Shown piece after piece: positions 16,967 through 26,113 of a DNA stretch of 39,599 nt. The stretch lies in NCBI GenBank assembly GCA_944371305.1, contig CALVXM010000001.1, positions 1 to 39,599 of the forward strand. The letters run 5' to 3'. The notes below the pieces were generated by a model. The model did no database searches. It was given only the letters and a program-made list of their open reading frames with translations, and was not told where the DNA came from. This stretch comes from an uncultured Bacilli bacterium. GTDB taxonomy: Bacteria; Bacillota_I; Bacilli_A; RF39; UBA660. How positions within the stretch are numbered: the first letter of the stretch is position 1; each line of letters opens with the position of its first letter. A program made the translations under genes and the position numbers.

Positions 16967-16995
16967 ATTCTAGCATATTTATCAAGAAAAGTCAA
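16967..16995 (-). promoter_or_regulatory. sigma-A promoter of the hypothetical gene after gpr
   Basis: TTGACT at 16990-16995, a 17-bp spacer and TAGAAT at 16967-16972 on the minus strand. The -35 overlaps the gpr stop codon. Confidence 0.7.
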
Positions 16996-18014
16996 ATTTT
17001 ACTGTGCAAGGTCTCATTAAGACCATTACCAATCAAATCACTAAGTTTATCAATTGTAAAATCTACTTCTTTAGGTGTTACCATCATATTAAATCCAATA
17101 GGAGTTAAAACTTCAAATAATAATTGTTTAATTTCCTCATCACTTAAAGTTCCCACAATTCCTAATAAAATTTCTTTATCTTTTTTATTAAGTTTTATTT
17201 TTTCTTTTAAATAATTAGGACTATAAGCCATCAATTTATTTAAAGGATTATTAACGTTCAATTTAGAATAAGTATAATGCTTATGCATATAATTGATTGT
17301 ATCAGATACAATGGTAATAGCATCAACGACAGTTGGAACACCAATCGCTATACAAGGAATATTTAAAGTTTCAAAACTGATTTCTTTACGATTGTTACCT
17401 ACTCCACTTCCAGGATGAATACCAGTATCAGTCATTTGAATAGTTTTATTTAATCTTTCAACTGATTGGCTAGCTAAAGCATCGATAGCAATTAAAAATT
17501 TGGGTTTAAACTTTAAAGCAATACTTGCTATTACTTCGCTAGTTTCTAAACCAGTTTGACCCATAACCCCCGGAACTAAAACCGACACTCGTCGAAAGCC
17601 TTCTTCAACTTCATTTAACTCAAATAAATGATTAGTTACTAAAACATGGTTAATCGTTAATGGACCTAAAGAATCTGGTGTAGATTTAGAATTCCCTAAA
17701 CCTATTATTAAACAACCATCATCATCTTTAATATTTAGTTTTGTTAACATTTTTTTTAATTCTTTTACAAATACTTTTTCAACCTTTTTTTGATTTTCAA
17801 AATCAGTTACATCCTCAAATTCGATTGTAACATAATTACCAGTTTTTTTATTAATATTTTTACTTCCTTCTTCTGAGATAAAAACATCAGTTATTTTAAT
17901 ACCATCCTCTATCGTCTCATTAAAAACAATTCCAGCAATTTCACGATTGTTAATCGATTCGATTGCTAAATCAGTTCTTATTTGATATTTAGATAAATCT
18001 ATACTATGTCCCAT
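16992..18014 (-). CDS. gpr: germination protease GPR
   Basis: Spore-specific endopeptidase (family A25) that degrades small acid-soluble spore proteins on germination. It is made as a zymogen that removes its own short N-terminal propeptide. Seen: an N-terminal IDLSKYQIRTDLAIES containing the RTDLA-like block near the autoprocessing region, then LIIGLGNSKSTPDSLGP, VLVPGVMGQTGLET, LIAIDALASQSVERLNKTIQ and TDTGIHPGSGVGNNRKE, all hallmark GPR blocks. The start is ATG 18014 behind GGTGATTAT. It is divergent from rpsT, as in many Bacilli. No convincing sigma-G promoter was found upstream. It is a strong marker of endospore formation. Confidence 0.96.
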   Translation of the reverse strand: MGHSIDLSKYQIRTDLAIESINNREIAGIVFNETIEDGIKITDVFISEEGSKNINKKTGNYVTIEFEDVTDFENQKKVEKVFVKELKKMLTKLNIKDDDGCLIIGLGNSKSTPDSLGPLTINHVLVTNHLFELNEVEEGFRRVSVLVPGVMGQTGLETSEVIASIALKFKPKFLIAIDALASQSVERLNKTIQMTDTGIHPGSGVGNNRKEISFETLNIPCIAIGVPTVVDAITIVSDTINYMHKHYTYSKLNVNNPLNKLMAYSPNYLKEKIKLNKKDKEILLGIVGTLSDEEIKQLLFEVLTPIGFNMMVTPKEVDFTIDKLSDLIGNGLNETLHSKI

Positions 18015-18065
18015 ATAATCACCAATAATATTGTATAACCATTTATATCTTTTATACAAAAAGTG

Positions 18066-18094
18066 TTGCATTTTTAACTATAAAATGGTAAAAT
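18066..18094 (+). promoter_or_regulatory. rpsT promoter
   Basis: TTGCAT at 18066-18071, a 17-bp spacer and TAAAAT at 18089-18094, about 34 bases before the rpsT start. Confidence 0.65.
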
Positions 18095-18127
18095 GGGTAT
18101 GATTTAAAGAACTTGGAGGTGAAGATG

Positions 18128-18391
18128 ATGGCTAACATGAAAAATGCAAAGAAGAAAATTAAAGTAATCGCTAAAGAAACAAAAACTAATAATGACTATA
18201 CTGCAAGTATGAAAACTGCTTGTAAAAATGTTGAAAAAGCAGTAATTGCTAAAGATAAAACTAAAGCAACTGATAATTTGAAAACAGCTATTAAAAGAAT
18301 CGATAAAGCTACTCAAGCTGGTGCTATTAAGAAAAACACAGCAGCTAGAAATAAATCTCGTTTGACGAAAAAAGTAAATGCAATGGAATAA
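18128..18391 (+). CDS. rpsT: 30S ribosomal protein S20
   Basis: Primary-binding small-subunit ribosomal protein with a three-helix bundle. Seen: MANMKNAKKKIKVIAKE, a Lys-rich sequence, the ending NTAARNKSRLTKKVNAM typical of S20, and an 87-residue length. ATG 18128 is chosen because the family begins Met-Ala-Asn and GGAGGTG lies six bases before it; ATG 18125 is adjacent but too close. It is followed by a terminator overlapping the gene end. Confidence 0.96.
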   Translation: MANMKNAKKKIKVIAKETKTNNDYTASMKTACKNVEKAVIAKDKTKATDNLKTAIKRIDKATQAGAIKKNTAARNKSRLTKKVNAME

Positions 18392-18413
18392 CATTTACTT
18401 TTTATTTTTTTTT
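18371..18413 (+). terminator. rpsT terminator
   Basis: A ten-bp stem (18371-18380 with 18392-18401) around the rpsT stop codon, followed by a T-rich tract to 18413. Confidence 0.75.
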
Positions 18414-18438
18414 GATATAATTAATATAGGTGAATAAT

Positions 18439-19341
18439 ATGAAAAATATACTTAAGCTTTTACCTCTTGTCGTTTTATTAATCGTAGTAATTATATTTAA
18501 AAAAGATATTTCTAATTTTGTCGTTGAAAAAATTATCTTTTCTAAAGAAATCTATATTTCAACTCCCAATGATTATCATCTTGATTATGATTTTGAATAC
18601 ATTAAAGAAACAGACGATTTTGTTGCCAAAAATAAAGAACAAGTTTTAGATATTTTATATACTATTTTAAATAATGGAACTAACAATTTTTATTTCTACT
18701 GCGATTATGATGATTGTGAGAAAGATGTCGATTATTTAACTGAATCACACCAATTAATTAATATTAATAATTATGTCCATCCTTATAACAATTATCGAAG
18801 AGTAAATATAGATGTTAACTCATTCGGAAAAGTTGAGATGACTATCGAAAAATTATATACTAGTGATAATATCAATTCTATTAATAACAAAATCGATGAA
18901 ATAATAAAAGAAATTCTTACCGATGATATGACTAACAAAGAGAAAATAATTAAATTCCATGATTATATTATCGATCATACTACCTATGATTCCAATTATT
19001 TAAACATTAATTTAAATGATATCGATAATCCTTCCCATAAAGCTTTAGGTCCTTTATTCTTTGGTAAAGCATTATGCGGTGGCTACGCTGATGTTATGGC
19101 AATATTTTTAAATAAATTAGGTATACCTAATTATCGTATATCTAGTGAAAGTCATATCTGGAATTTCGTTTATTTAGATAATAATTGGTATCATTTAGAT
19201 TTAACTTGGGATGATCCAGTAACCGATAATGGTTCAAATATTAGGTTAGATAAATTTTTGCTTATCACAACTGAACAATTAGAAAAAATTAATACTGGAT
19301 ATCACACATATGACAAAAGTGTTTATTTAGAAGCTAAATAA
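18439..19341 (+). CDS. membrane-anchored transglutaminase-like protein
   Basis: Cell-surface protein with a transglutaminase/peptidase-like (PF01841-type) domain; such domains either crosslink, hydrolyse or bind peptides. Seen: an N-terminal membrane helix (about 5-22) leaving the rest outside, about 120 residues of unrecognised sequence with a Cys pair (YCDYDDC), then the catalytic core with Cys in KALCGGYADVMA, His in SESHIWNFV and Asp in HLDLTWDDP, so the triad is complete. The start is ATG 18439 after AGGTGAATA. It shares a 15-bp terminator with the convergent kinase gene. The presence of pilin-like surface proteins nearby makes a crosslinking role possible but unproven. Confidence 0.8.
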   Translation: MKNILKLLPLVVLLIVVIIFKKDISNFVVEKIIFSKEIYISTPNDYHLDYDFEYIKETDDFVAKNKEQVLDILYTILNNGTNNFYFYCDYDDCEKDVDYLTESHQLININNYVHPYNNYRRVNIDVNSFGKVEMTIEKLYTSDNINSINNKIDEIIKEILTDDMTNKEKIIKFHDYIIDHTTYDSNYLNINLNDIDNPSHKALGPLFFGKALCGGYADVMAIFLNKLGIPNYRISSESHIWNFVYLDNNWYHLDLTWDDPVTDNGSNIRLDKFLLITTEQLEKINTGYHTYDKSVYLEAK

Positions 19342-19349
19342 ACACTTTT
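19315..19349. terminator. bidirectional terminator between the transglutaminase-like and kinase genes
   Basis: A 15-bp perfect stem (19315-19329 with 19335-19349) and a five-base loop, with A and T runs on either side, so it serves both convergent genes. Confidence 0.9.
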
Positions 19350-20569
19350 TAATTGAATATTTTATAAATAGGTAAAGTAATTATTACTTTTGTTCCTTTA
19401 TTTTTCTTAGAAAAATAATCTAATGTGCCATTATGAGCTTCGATAATTTCTTGTGATAAAGAAACTCCCAAACCAGTACCATTTTTTTTAGTAGTATAAA
19501 ATGGTTCTTTTATTCTTTTTAAATCTTCTTCTGATATTCCTGAACCATTATCCTTAATAATAATTTTAAAATTATTATCAATTATCTCGTAATTAATATT
19601 TATTAGAGGTTTATTTTGATTATCTAAAGCCTCAACAGAGTTTTTAATCATATTAATTAATACTTGATTTAATCGATTATAGTCTCCTTCAACAAAAACT
19701 TCATCTTGAGAAATATTAGTTTTTAATTCAATATTTTTTTCTTTTAAAATTAACTCAAATTGATCAACTACATCTTCTAGTAACATGTTAATATCTAAAA
19801 TTTCTTTTTGGATTTTTATTTTATTCATCGATAAAAAATCTTGTAGTAAAAGAAGAATTTTTTCAATTTCTTCTTTTACGATAGTTATATATTTATCATG
19901 ACTTTTATTATTAATATCAAACATATCTAAATAACTTTTACAAACAGCTATTGGATTTTTTATTTCGTGAGTAATTTTAAATAATGAAGTCCTTATCTGT
20001 TTATCTTTTTCTAATTCTTTAATGTCCATATGTAATTTAATTATACCTTCACCCTTTTTGTACATATATAAAATTAAATAAATTATAATAATAAAACTGA
20101 TATACATAATCAAATTACTGACTATACAGTATTTGTCCATGTAGAAAAAATAAGTTATTAAAGAAAATACTGTTTTAAAAATAAAATATAAAGGTAAAAA
20201 TTTATTTGTTTTTAAAGTGAATAAATAAATTAGATAAAAACTAACATATTCTAAAATAAAAATTATAATATTAAAATCTAAAGTATAATATATACAAACA
20301 ATAATTATTGAAATTATAATAGCTACAAATGATCTTTGTTTCATATAAGATATTATTAAAGGAACATTAAAAAGTAATAATAAACTTATATTATTTTCTA
20401 TATCATTATACGAAATTAATAAATATAAACTTGATAACAATGCAAAATCTAAAATTGCCATACTTTGATCCTTATTAAGCTCTTTACTATACATACAGAA
20501 AAATAAATTAAAAATAAGTGGAAATACTAGAAGAATAACATCCATTAAAACTACATGTAATATATCCAT
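19349..20569 (-). CDS. orphan KinB-like sensor histidine kinase
   Basis: Membrane histidine kinase. Seen: six or so hydrophobic segments in the first 170 residues with no large extracellular domain, a HisKA block FKITHEIKNPIAV (H201), then an HATPase domain with N box INMIKNSVEAL, DNGSGIS, EPFYTTK and GTGLGVSLS. The layout of many helices directly joined to the kinase core, and the HEIKNP box, match KinB-type sporulation kinases that feed Spo0F/Spo0A. No response regulator lies nearby. Two tandem 0A boxes overlap the promoter, pointing to Spo0A control. The ATG follows AGGTGAGTTATT. The phosphorelay role is inferred. Confidence 0.88.
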   Translation of the reverse strand: MDILHVVLMDVILLVFPLIFNLFFCMYSKELNKDQSMAILDFALLSSLYLLISYNDIENNISLLLLFNVPLIISYMKQRSFVAIIISIIIVCIYYTLDFNIIIFILEYVSFYLIYLFTLKTNKFLPLYFIFKTVFSLITYFFYMDKYCIVSNLIMYISFIIIIYLILYMYKKGEGIIKLHMDIKELEKDKQIRTSLFKITHEIKNPIAVCKSYLDMFDINNKSHDKYITIVKEEIEKILLLLQDFLSMNKIKIQKEILDINMLLEDVVDQFELILKEKNIELKTNISQDEVFVEGDYNRLNQVLINMIKNSVEALDNQNKPLININYEIIDNNFKIIIKDNGSGISEEDLKRIKEPFYTTKKNGTGLGVSLSQEIIEAHNGTLDYFSKKNKGTKVIITLPIYKIFN

Positions 20570-20587
20570 AATAACTCACCTAAAATA

Positions 20588-20631
20588 ATTATAATATATT
20601 CTTTTATCAAATTTTGTCGAAACTTGTCGAA
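20588..20631 (-). promoter_or_regulatory. Spo0A-box promoter of the KinB-like kinase
   Basis: TATAAT at 20588-20593 (minus strand) with two perfect 0A boxes, TGTCGAA on the plus strand, at 20615-20621 and 20625-20631, spaced ten bases apart. No normal -35 exists at 17 bp. A -35-like TCGACA inside the first box lies 21 bp from the -10, an over-long spacing recalling Spo0A-activated spoIIG-type promoters. Confidence 0.7.
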
Positions 20632-20650
20632 ATATAGAATATTTTGCTTA

Positions 20651-20684
20651 AAAAAATAAATAGATAAAAATATCTATTTATTTT
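20651..20684 (-). terminator. terminator of giant pilin 1
   Basis: A 14-bp perfect stem (20653-20666 with 20671-20684), a four-base loop and a T run on the minus strand. Confidence 0.85.
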
Positions 20685-23316
20685 ATGCACAAGAATTAAA
20701 TCCTTCATAATCAATGGTAAAATTGTAGGTAAAAGTATTAGTATTACCAGCGTAATCACGATATGAATAAGTCCATGCATAACGGCAAGGATTATGACCT
20801 TCTGTTCTTTTACATCCACTAACAACATTTCCATTTTTATCATACATTTTTGTGCCATAACTATATGAATAATAACCACTTCTAGCATCAGTAAAAGTTG
20901 GTTTTACATTCCTTATTTGGAAATCTCCTACTACTCTTTTCAAACATATCTTTGCCGTACAAGTTGATCCTGAACAACTTTTATTTTGCACTGACAAATT
21001 ATAAACTTTACCAGTACTAGTTTCAGTTTGCGTAGATGTAATACCATTTAAATATGAACTACCTAAGGTTGCAGTTGGTGCTACCGTATCTCTTTTTACA
21101 GTCGTAGTACAAGTATTAGTATTTCCGGCATAATCTCTTACATAACCAGTATAAGTAGTACCACTTGTATCAACAGTTTGTGTTCTAGAAATTGTCGTAT
21201 AATCACCAATTCCTTTTTGATATACTCCACTAGTAGAATCGTAAGTAGATGAAAAACTAACAGTTACATTAGAACGATACCAACTACTAGATCCTAATGT
21301 TCCAGATTTAGTTAAACTACAAGTAGGTTTAACTGTATCTATTTTATAATAAGAACTACATACAATACCACTAGATTTACCTGATACACTTGTCGCTTGT
21401 GCACATACCCTATTAGTAGAACTATTAGTTGATAAAGTTCTAGTAGTTGTAGTTGAAGTCGGTGTACAAGATGAAGTTGAAGTAGTTGTACAAGTTTTTA
21501 GGCTTGATAGTCCACTACTACCAGTAGTTGCTGAAGTTCTTACCCCGACACTACTTGTATACCATCCGTTTAAACCTGAAGTTCCACTAGTTCTAGCAAA
21601 TGTTATTGTTGGCGTTGTTTTATCTAATTTATAAGTACTACTACATTGGGTTGAAGTTTTACCATTATTATCAGTTACTTGAATACAAACCCTATTATTA
21701 CCATTAGTCGAAATAGTAAAACTTTTAGTAGTTCCTGTAAATGTTGAAGTTGGTGTACAACTAGATGTACTATTAGTCTGACAACTCTTCATACTACTTA
21801 TTCCAGTTCCACTATTATCCGTTATTGTAGCATTTAAAGTTATATTAGAACTTACCCATGTGTTGGCACTAGTTGATGAACTATAAGTAATAGTTGGAGC
21901 TGGAGCATCAACGATTATATTTCTTGTAGCTTGTCTTACATTACCTGCTTTATCTTTAACTTGATATGTTACGGTATAAGTACCAGCTTTTGATGTACTT
22001 ATGCTAGAAGGTGTTACCGTTAAAGTTCCATCAATTCCTGATGGAGAATCGCTATAAGTTACGCCACTAGTTAGATTTACAGTCTGATATCTAGATACAG
22101 TAAGAGTATCAACGCCACCAATAACTGGTAAAGTCTTATCTAATTTATATGTATCACTACATATTTTAGTTGTTTTATTATTATTATCCGTTACTTGAAT
22201 ACAAATTCGATTGCTTCCTTCGGTTGTTATGTAATTATCTTTGATATTTCCCGTAAATGTTCCTGTTGGAGTACATTCACCAGTCGTGTTAGTTGTACAT
22301 GAAGCAGCCGATTTAATTCCGGTTCCACTATTATCAGTTACTGTAGCTCTTACATAAAAATCACTTTTTGCCCAACCATTACTATTTATTGAACTTGAAT
22401 CAAGTAGAGCGAAAGTAATTGTTGGTGCATCCGCATCGACTATTATATTTCTTATAACTTCTCTTATATTACCTGCTTTATCTCTTACTTGATATTTAAC
22501 TTGTTTAGTCCCTACTGTCGATGTATCAATTGTACTAGGCTCAATTAATAAACCTCCATCTAATCCCGATAAAGTATCATCATAAGTTACACCATTTTGT
22601 AAATCAATTGATTCATCTTTCATTATAACTAAGTCATTGACACCAGAGATAGTTGGTGGGGTCTTATCTAATTTTAAACTCTCACAAACTTTTTCACTAG
22701 TCCCTAATCCATTAATTGCAACAGCACAAACTACATTAGTTCCTTCATTCGATATTCCTACAGAGTAACTTGGCATTCTTTCTTCTATACTAGGAGTGCA
22801 TTCACTATTTGATATACAATATTTAATTCGATCTCCAGTTCCGTTTAAATTTACTAACATATTAGCTTTTAACCAACCATTAGTAAGTAAATTTTTATCA
22901 TAAGTTATCGTTAAAGTTGCTGGTTGTAATTCACATTCTTGATCATATTCAAAATCATATTGTTTAACACTATCATCCCAATAATACCAAACGCAACCTT
23001 GCATTTCTTCATCAGTCACTGGATTAATTATGCCAGTTTCCAAAAAGCCTTCCTGTTGCATTTTTGACACCATAATTGCCATTTTATCTTCAGCATTAGG
23101 TTGTCCCAAATCATTTTCGACGCTATAATTATAGGCTGCTTGTTCAATATTGTCGATAGTTATTTCCAATGATTTTTCTTTACTAGTTTTAATCGAATTA
23201 TCGACAACAGGAAAAACTATCAAAGCAATTACTCCTAATATAATTATAACCGCTAGTAATTCAACTAATGTAAATGAATTCGTTCTTTTTTTTGATTTTT
23301 TATTTTCTTTTTTCAT
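20683..23316 (-). CDS. giant pilin-like Ig-repeat surface protein 1 (877 aa)
   Basis: Pilin-like adhesin candidate. Seen: a Lys-rich leader, then S^FTLVELLAVIIILG with Glu at mature position 5, but Ser instead of the usual Gly before the cleavage point. A pilin head runs to about 140 and contains the CVWYYWD motif. It is followed by a four-Cys module (IKYCIS, VVCAV, EKVCES), Ig-like DUF5011-type domains carrying VKYQVRDKAGN and VTYQVKDKAGN, and several Thr/Ser/Cys-rich modules (SCTPTSTFTG). The C-terminal 150 residues are unlike those of the paralogues. There is one membrane helix only, in the pilin stem. No sortase motif is present. It has its own promoter and terminator. Paralogy with the next two genes is certain; adhesion is inferred. 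Confidence 0.85.
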   Translation of the reverse strand: MKKENKKSKKRTNSFTLVELLAVIIILGVIALIVFPVVDNSIKTSKEKSLEITIDNIEQAAYNYSVENDLGQPNAEDKMAIMVSKMQQEGFLETGIINPVTDEEMQGCVWYYWDDSVKQYDFEYDQECELQPATLTITYDKNLLTNGWLKANMLVNLNGTGDRIKYCISNSECTPSIEERMPSYSVGISNEGTNVVCAVAINGLGTSEKVCESLKLDKTPPTISGVNDLVIMKDESIDLQNGVTYDDTLSGLDGGLLIEPSTIDTSTVGTKQVKYQVRDKAGNIREVIRNIIVDADAPTITFALLDSSSINSNGWAKSDFYVRATVTDNSGTGIKSAASCTTNTTGECTPTGTFTGNIKDNYITTEGSNRICIQVTDNNNKTTKICSDTYKLDKTLPVIGGVDTLTVSRYQTVNLTSGVTYSDSPSGIDGTLTVTPSSISTSKAGTYTVTYQVKDKAGNVRQATRNIIVDAPAPTITYSSSTSANTWVSSNITLNATITDNSGTGISSMKSCQTNSTSSCTPTSTFTGTTKSFTISTNGNNRVCIQVTDNNGKTSTQCSSTYKLDKTTPTITFARTSGTSGLNGWYTSSVGVRTSATTGSSGLSSLKTCTTTSTSSCTPTSTTTTRTLSTNSSTNRVCAQATSVSGKSSGIVCSSYYKIDTVKPTCSLTKSGTLGSSSWYRSNVTVSFSSTYDSTSGVYQKGIGDYTTISRTQTVDTSGTTYTGYVRDYAGNTNTCTTTVKRDTVAPTATLGSSYLNGITSTQTETSTGKVYNLSVQNKSCSGSTCTAKICLKRVVGDFQIRNVKPTFTDARSGYYSYSYGTKMYDKNGNVVSGCKRTEGHNPCRYAWTYSYRDYAGNTNTFTYNFTIDYEGFNSCA

Positions 23317-23343
23317 CTCATGAACACCATCCTACTATACCTA

Positions 23344-23372
23344 ATTGTATCATACTAATCTAAAATTAACAA
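23344..23372 (-). promoter_or_regulatory. promoter of giant pilin 1
   Basis: TTGTTA at 23367-23372, a 17-bp spacer and TACAAT at 23344-23349 on the minus strand, starting directly after the terminator of giant pilin 2. Confidence 0.6.
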
Positions 23373-23400
23373 CAAAAATCAAACAATTAAGTTTGATTTT
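23373..23400 (-). terminator. terminator of giant pilin 2
   Basis: A ten-bp perfect stem (23375-23384 with 23391-23400), a six-base loop and a T run on the minus strand. Confidence 0.8.
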
Positions 23401-26002
23401 AATATACTTGACAGGTATCACTACCACTATTACCATTGTACCAAGTCTCTACGCGAATTGGATCAGCACAAGTTCCAACAGCATTACAAACTCGATATTG
23501 ATAGTTATAATATCCGCCACCATCACCTAAAACCGTACTACCCCAATTACGAGAGTATGTTTGTCCACCTTTACGATAGCAACCGCGATATTGATAGCTA
23601 CATCCACCTGATCGCGTACAACTATATCCTACAGCTATAAATCCAGGTGACATTCCTTTTTTGAAATATTGTAGATAATGACTAGATCTATGGCTAAAAT
23701 TACCACTTTGTAAAACACCATTATTAATTATTAAAGCATTACCATTAGCTACATCATAAAGTTTATTAATAGTATTGACAACTCCACGATCTACATATTT
23801 TTGATAATCGGCCCAAACAGTTGGCTTATCTTTATCAACATAAACATTAACTGAACAACTAGTCGAATTACCAGCATTATCATAAAGAGTTATAGAAGAA
23901 GTAGTAGTTGTACTAGTAAATGTTTTACTAGTTGAACTACAACCACTAGTTGAATCACTGCATCCAACAGTTATTGTTCGATTAGCTGCTGTCCATGTCG
24001 TACTAGCTCCTGATATCGTTCCACAACTTGGTTTAACTGTATCTATTTTATAGCTTGAACTACATTTGATATCACTCTTTTTACCTGATACACTAGTTAC
24101 TTGCGCACATACTTTGTTACTTGAACTGTTAGTTGATAAAGTTCTAGTATAACTGGTAGAAGTTGTACTTGTCGTTGGTGTACAAGTTGATCCTGTTGTT
24201 GTACATGTTTTTAAACTAGATATTCCACTACTTCCAACTGTCGCCGTTGCTTTTACCCCTACACTACTTCGATACCAACTATTACTTCCCAAAGTACCAC
24301 TTGTTCTTGTAAATGTTACTGATGGGGTTGTTTTGTCTAATTTGTATGTACCACTACATATCGTTGCTGTCTTGCCATTATTATCTGTTGCTTCTATACA
24401 AATTCGATTACTTCCATTAGTTGATATCGTAAAGTTTTTTGTGGTTCCTGTAAAAGTACTATTTGGAGTACAACTAGATGTACTATTAGTCTGACAACTA
24501 CTCATACTACTTATTCCGGTTCCGCTATTATCCGTTATCGTTGCCGTAACTGTAAAATCGGCATCTGCCCAGCCACTTGGATTAACATCTGAACTATTTA
24601 ATAGTTTATAACTTATCGTTGGTGCATTCGCATCTACTTTAACTGTTCTATATACTGTTGCTATATTCCCTGCTTTATCTTTGGCTTGATATGTTACAGT
24701 ATGAGTTCCTGCTTTTGTTGTACTTATACTAGATGGACTTATCGATATCGTTCCATCTGGTCCTGATAAGGCATCTGTAAAACTTACGCCACTACTTAGA
24801 TTTACTGAATTTCCTTTCATTACAGTTAAACTTGTTGCCCCACTTATTACTGGATTAGTTTTATCTAGCTTATATGTATCACTACATATCTTTGTTGTTT
24901 TATTGTTATTATCAGTTACCTGAATACAAATTCGATTACTTCCTTCAGTTGTTATATAATTATCTTTAATATTTCCCGTAAATGTTCCTACTGGCGTACA
25001 TTCACTAGTTGAATTAGTTGTACATGAAGCTGCTGTTTTAATTCCTGTTCCACTATTATCTATTATTGTTGCTCTTACATAAAAATTACTATTTAACCAA
25101 CCATTACTATTAACAGTTCCATTTGTTAAAGCAAAAGTTATCGTTGGTGCTTCAGCATCGACAATTATATTTCTTACTACTTCTCTAATATTACCTGCTT
25201 TATCTTTAACCCGATATTTTACTTGTTTAGTTCCTACTGTCGATGTATCAACTATATTAGGTTCGATTACTAAACTACCATCGATTCCTGATAAAGCATC
25301 TTCATAAGTTATTCCCGTTTTTAAATCAACTGGATCATTTCGCATAACCATTATATCGGCAATACCAGACATAATTGGTAAAGTTTTATCCATTTTAATA
25401 CTTTCACATACTTTTTCAGTTGTTCCTAAATCATTAGTTGCTACTGCACATATATAATTTGTTCCTTCTTTACTTACTCCAACCGAATAAGTTGGTAGTT
25501 TTTCCTCGATATTAGGTTCACATTCATTATTATCAATACAATACTTAATACTATCCCCATTACTTACTATATTAACTAACATATTAGCTTTCGCCCAACC
25601 ATTAGTTATTAATCCCTCATCATAAGTAATAGCAACCGTAGCCTCCTCTAAAGTACATTCTTGATCGTATTCAAAAATATATTGACTACTGTCCCAATAA
25701 TACCAAACACATCCTTCCATTTCTTCATCGGTTACCGGATTTATAATTTCTTTTTCTAAAAATCCAGTGTCTTGAAGTCGATCAAGCATTATAGCTTTTT
25801 TTTCGTCGATGCTAGGTTTATCAAAAACATTTTGAACACTATAATTATAAGCAGATAATTCAATATTATCAATTGTTTGATCTAATGAATCCTCTTTACT
25901 TTTTTTAATCGAATTATCAATTATTGGAAATGCTATTAAAGCTATTACTCCTAAAATAATAATAACAGCCATCAATTCAACCAAAGTAAAACCTTTCTTC
26001 AT
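23399..26002 (-). CDS. giant pilin-like Ig-repeat surface protein 2 (867 aa)
   Basis: Paralogue of the flanking genes. Seen: a canonical leader KKG^FTLVELMAV, a pilin head with CVWYYWD, the four-Cys module (IKYCID, NECEP, YICAVA, EKVCES), two DUF5011-like Ig domains (VKYRVKDKAGN, VTYQAKDKAGN), alternating Cys-paired modules (SCQTNSTSSCTP, RICIEATDNNG), and a unique C-terminal region from about 740 with many Tyr, Gly and Cys (YSCTRSGGCSYQYRGCY). The conserved stem and variable tip suggest a displayed binding domain. AGGTGTGATGAT precedes the ATG. It shares a 347-bp identical block with giant pilin 3. Confidence 0.85.
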   Translation of the reverse strand: MKKGFTLVELMAVIIILGVIALIAFPIIDNSIKKSKEDSLDQTIDNIELSAYNYSVQNVFDKPSIDEKKAIMLDRLQDTGFLEKEIINPVTDEEMEGCVWYYWDSSQYIFEYDQECTLEEATVAITYDEGLITNGWAKANMLVNIVSNGDSIKYCIDNNECEPNIEEKLPTYSVGVSKEGTNYICAVATNDLGTTEKVCESIKMDKTLPIMSGIADIMVMRNDPVDLKTGITYEDALSGIDGSLVIEPNIVDTSTVGTKQVKYRVKDKAGNIREVVRNIIVDAEAPTITFALTNGTVNSNGWLNSNFYVRATIIDNSGTGIKTAASCTTNSTSECTPVGTFTGNIKDNYITTEGSNRICIQVTDNNNKTTKICSDTYKLDKTNPVISGATSLTVMKGNSVNLSSGVSFTDALSGPDGTISISPSSISTTKAGTHTVTYQAKDKAGNIATVYRTVKVDANAPTISYKLLNSSDVNPSGWADADFTVTATITDNSGTGISSMSSCQTNSTSSCTPNSTFTGTTKNFTISTNGSNRICIEATDNNGKTATICSGTYKLDKTTPSVTFTRTSGTLGSNSWYRSSVGVKATATVGSSGISSLKTCTTTGSTCTPTTSTTSTSYTRTLSTNSSSNKVCAQVTSVSGKKSDIKCSSSYKIDTVKPSCGTISGASTTWTAANRTITVGCSDSTSGCSSTSKTFTSTTTTSSITLYDNAGNSTSCSVNVYVDKDKPTVWADYQKYVDRGVVNTINKLYDVANGNALIINNGVLQSGNFSHRSSHYLQYFKKGMSPGFIAVGYSCTRSGGCSYQYRGCYRKGGQTYSRNWGSTVLGDGGGYYNYQYRVCNAVGTCADPIRVETWYNGNSGSDTCQVY
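24477..24823 (-). repeat. 347-bp identical block, copy in giant pilin 2
   Basis: Every base from 24477 to 24823 matches 26964-27310 by direct reading. It codes for part of one Cys-paired module and the second DUF5011-like Ig domain. The flanking homologous sequence has diverged, including at silent sites. Confidence 0.95.
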
Positions 26003-26027
26003 ATCATCACACCTTTATCCTAGATAA

Positions 26028-26056
26028 ATTATAGCATATTAAATAGTTATTTTCAA
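26028..26056 (-). promoter_or_regulatory. promoter of giant pilin 2
   Basis: TTGAAA at 26051-26056, a 17-bp spacer and TATAAT at 26028-26033 on the minus strand. Confidence 0.7.
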
Positions 26057-26070
26057 TCGATTGTTTTGAC

Positions 26071-26104
26071 AAAAAAAGAAAATTTAAAAAACTTAAATTT
26101 CCTT
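26071..26104 (-). terminator. terminator of giant pilin 3
   Basis: A 12-bp stem with one G-U pair (26076-26087 with 26093-26104), a five-base loop and seven T residues on the minus strand. Confidence 0.75.
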
Positions 26105-26113
26105 TTTATTTGA

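Noticed and set aside
18015-18065. Sigma-G promoter upstream of gpr
   Set aside because: GTATA and GG-like elements are present, but the spacing does not fit known sigma-F or sigma-G patterns.
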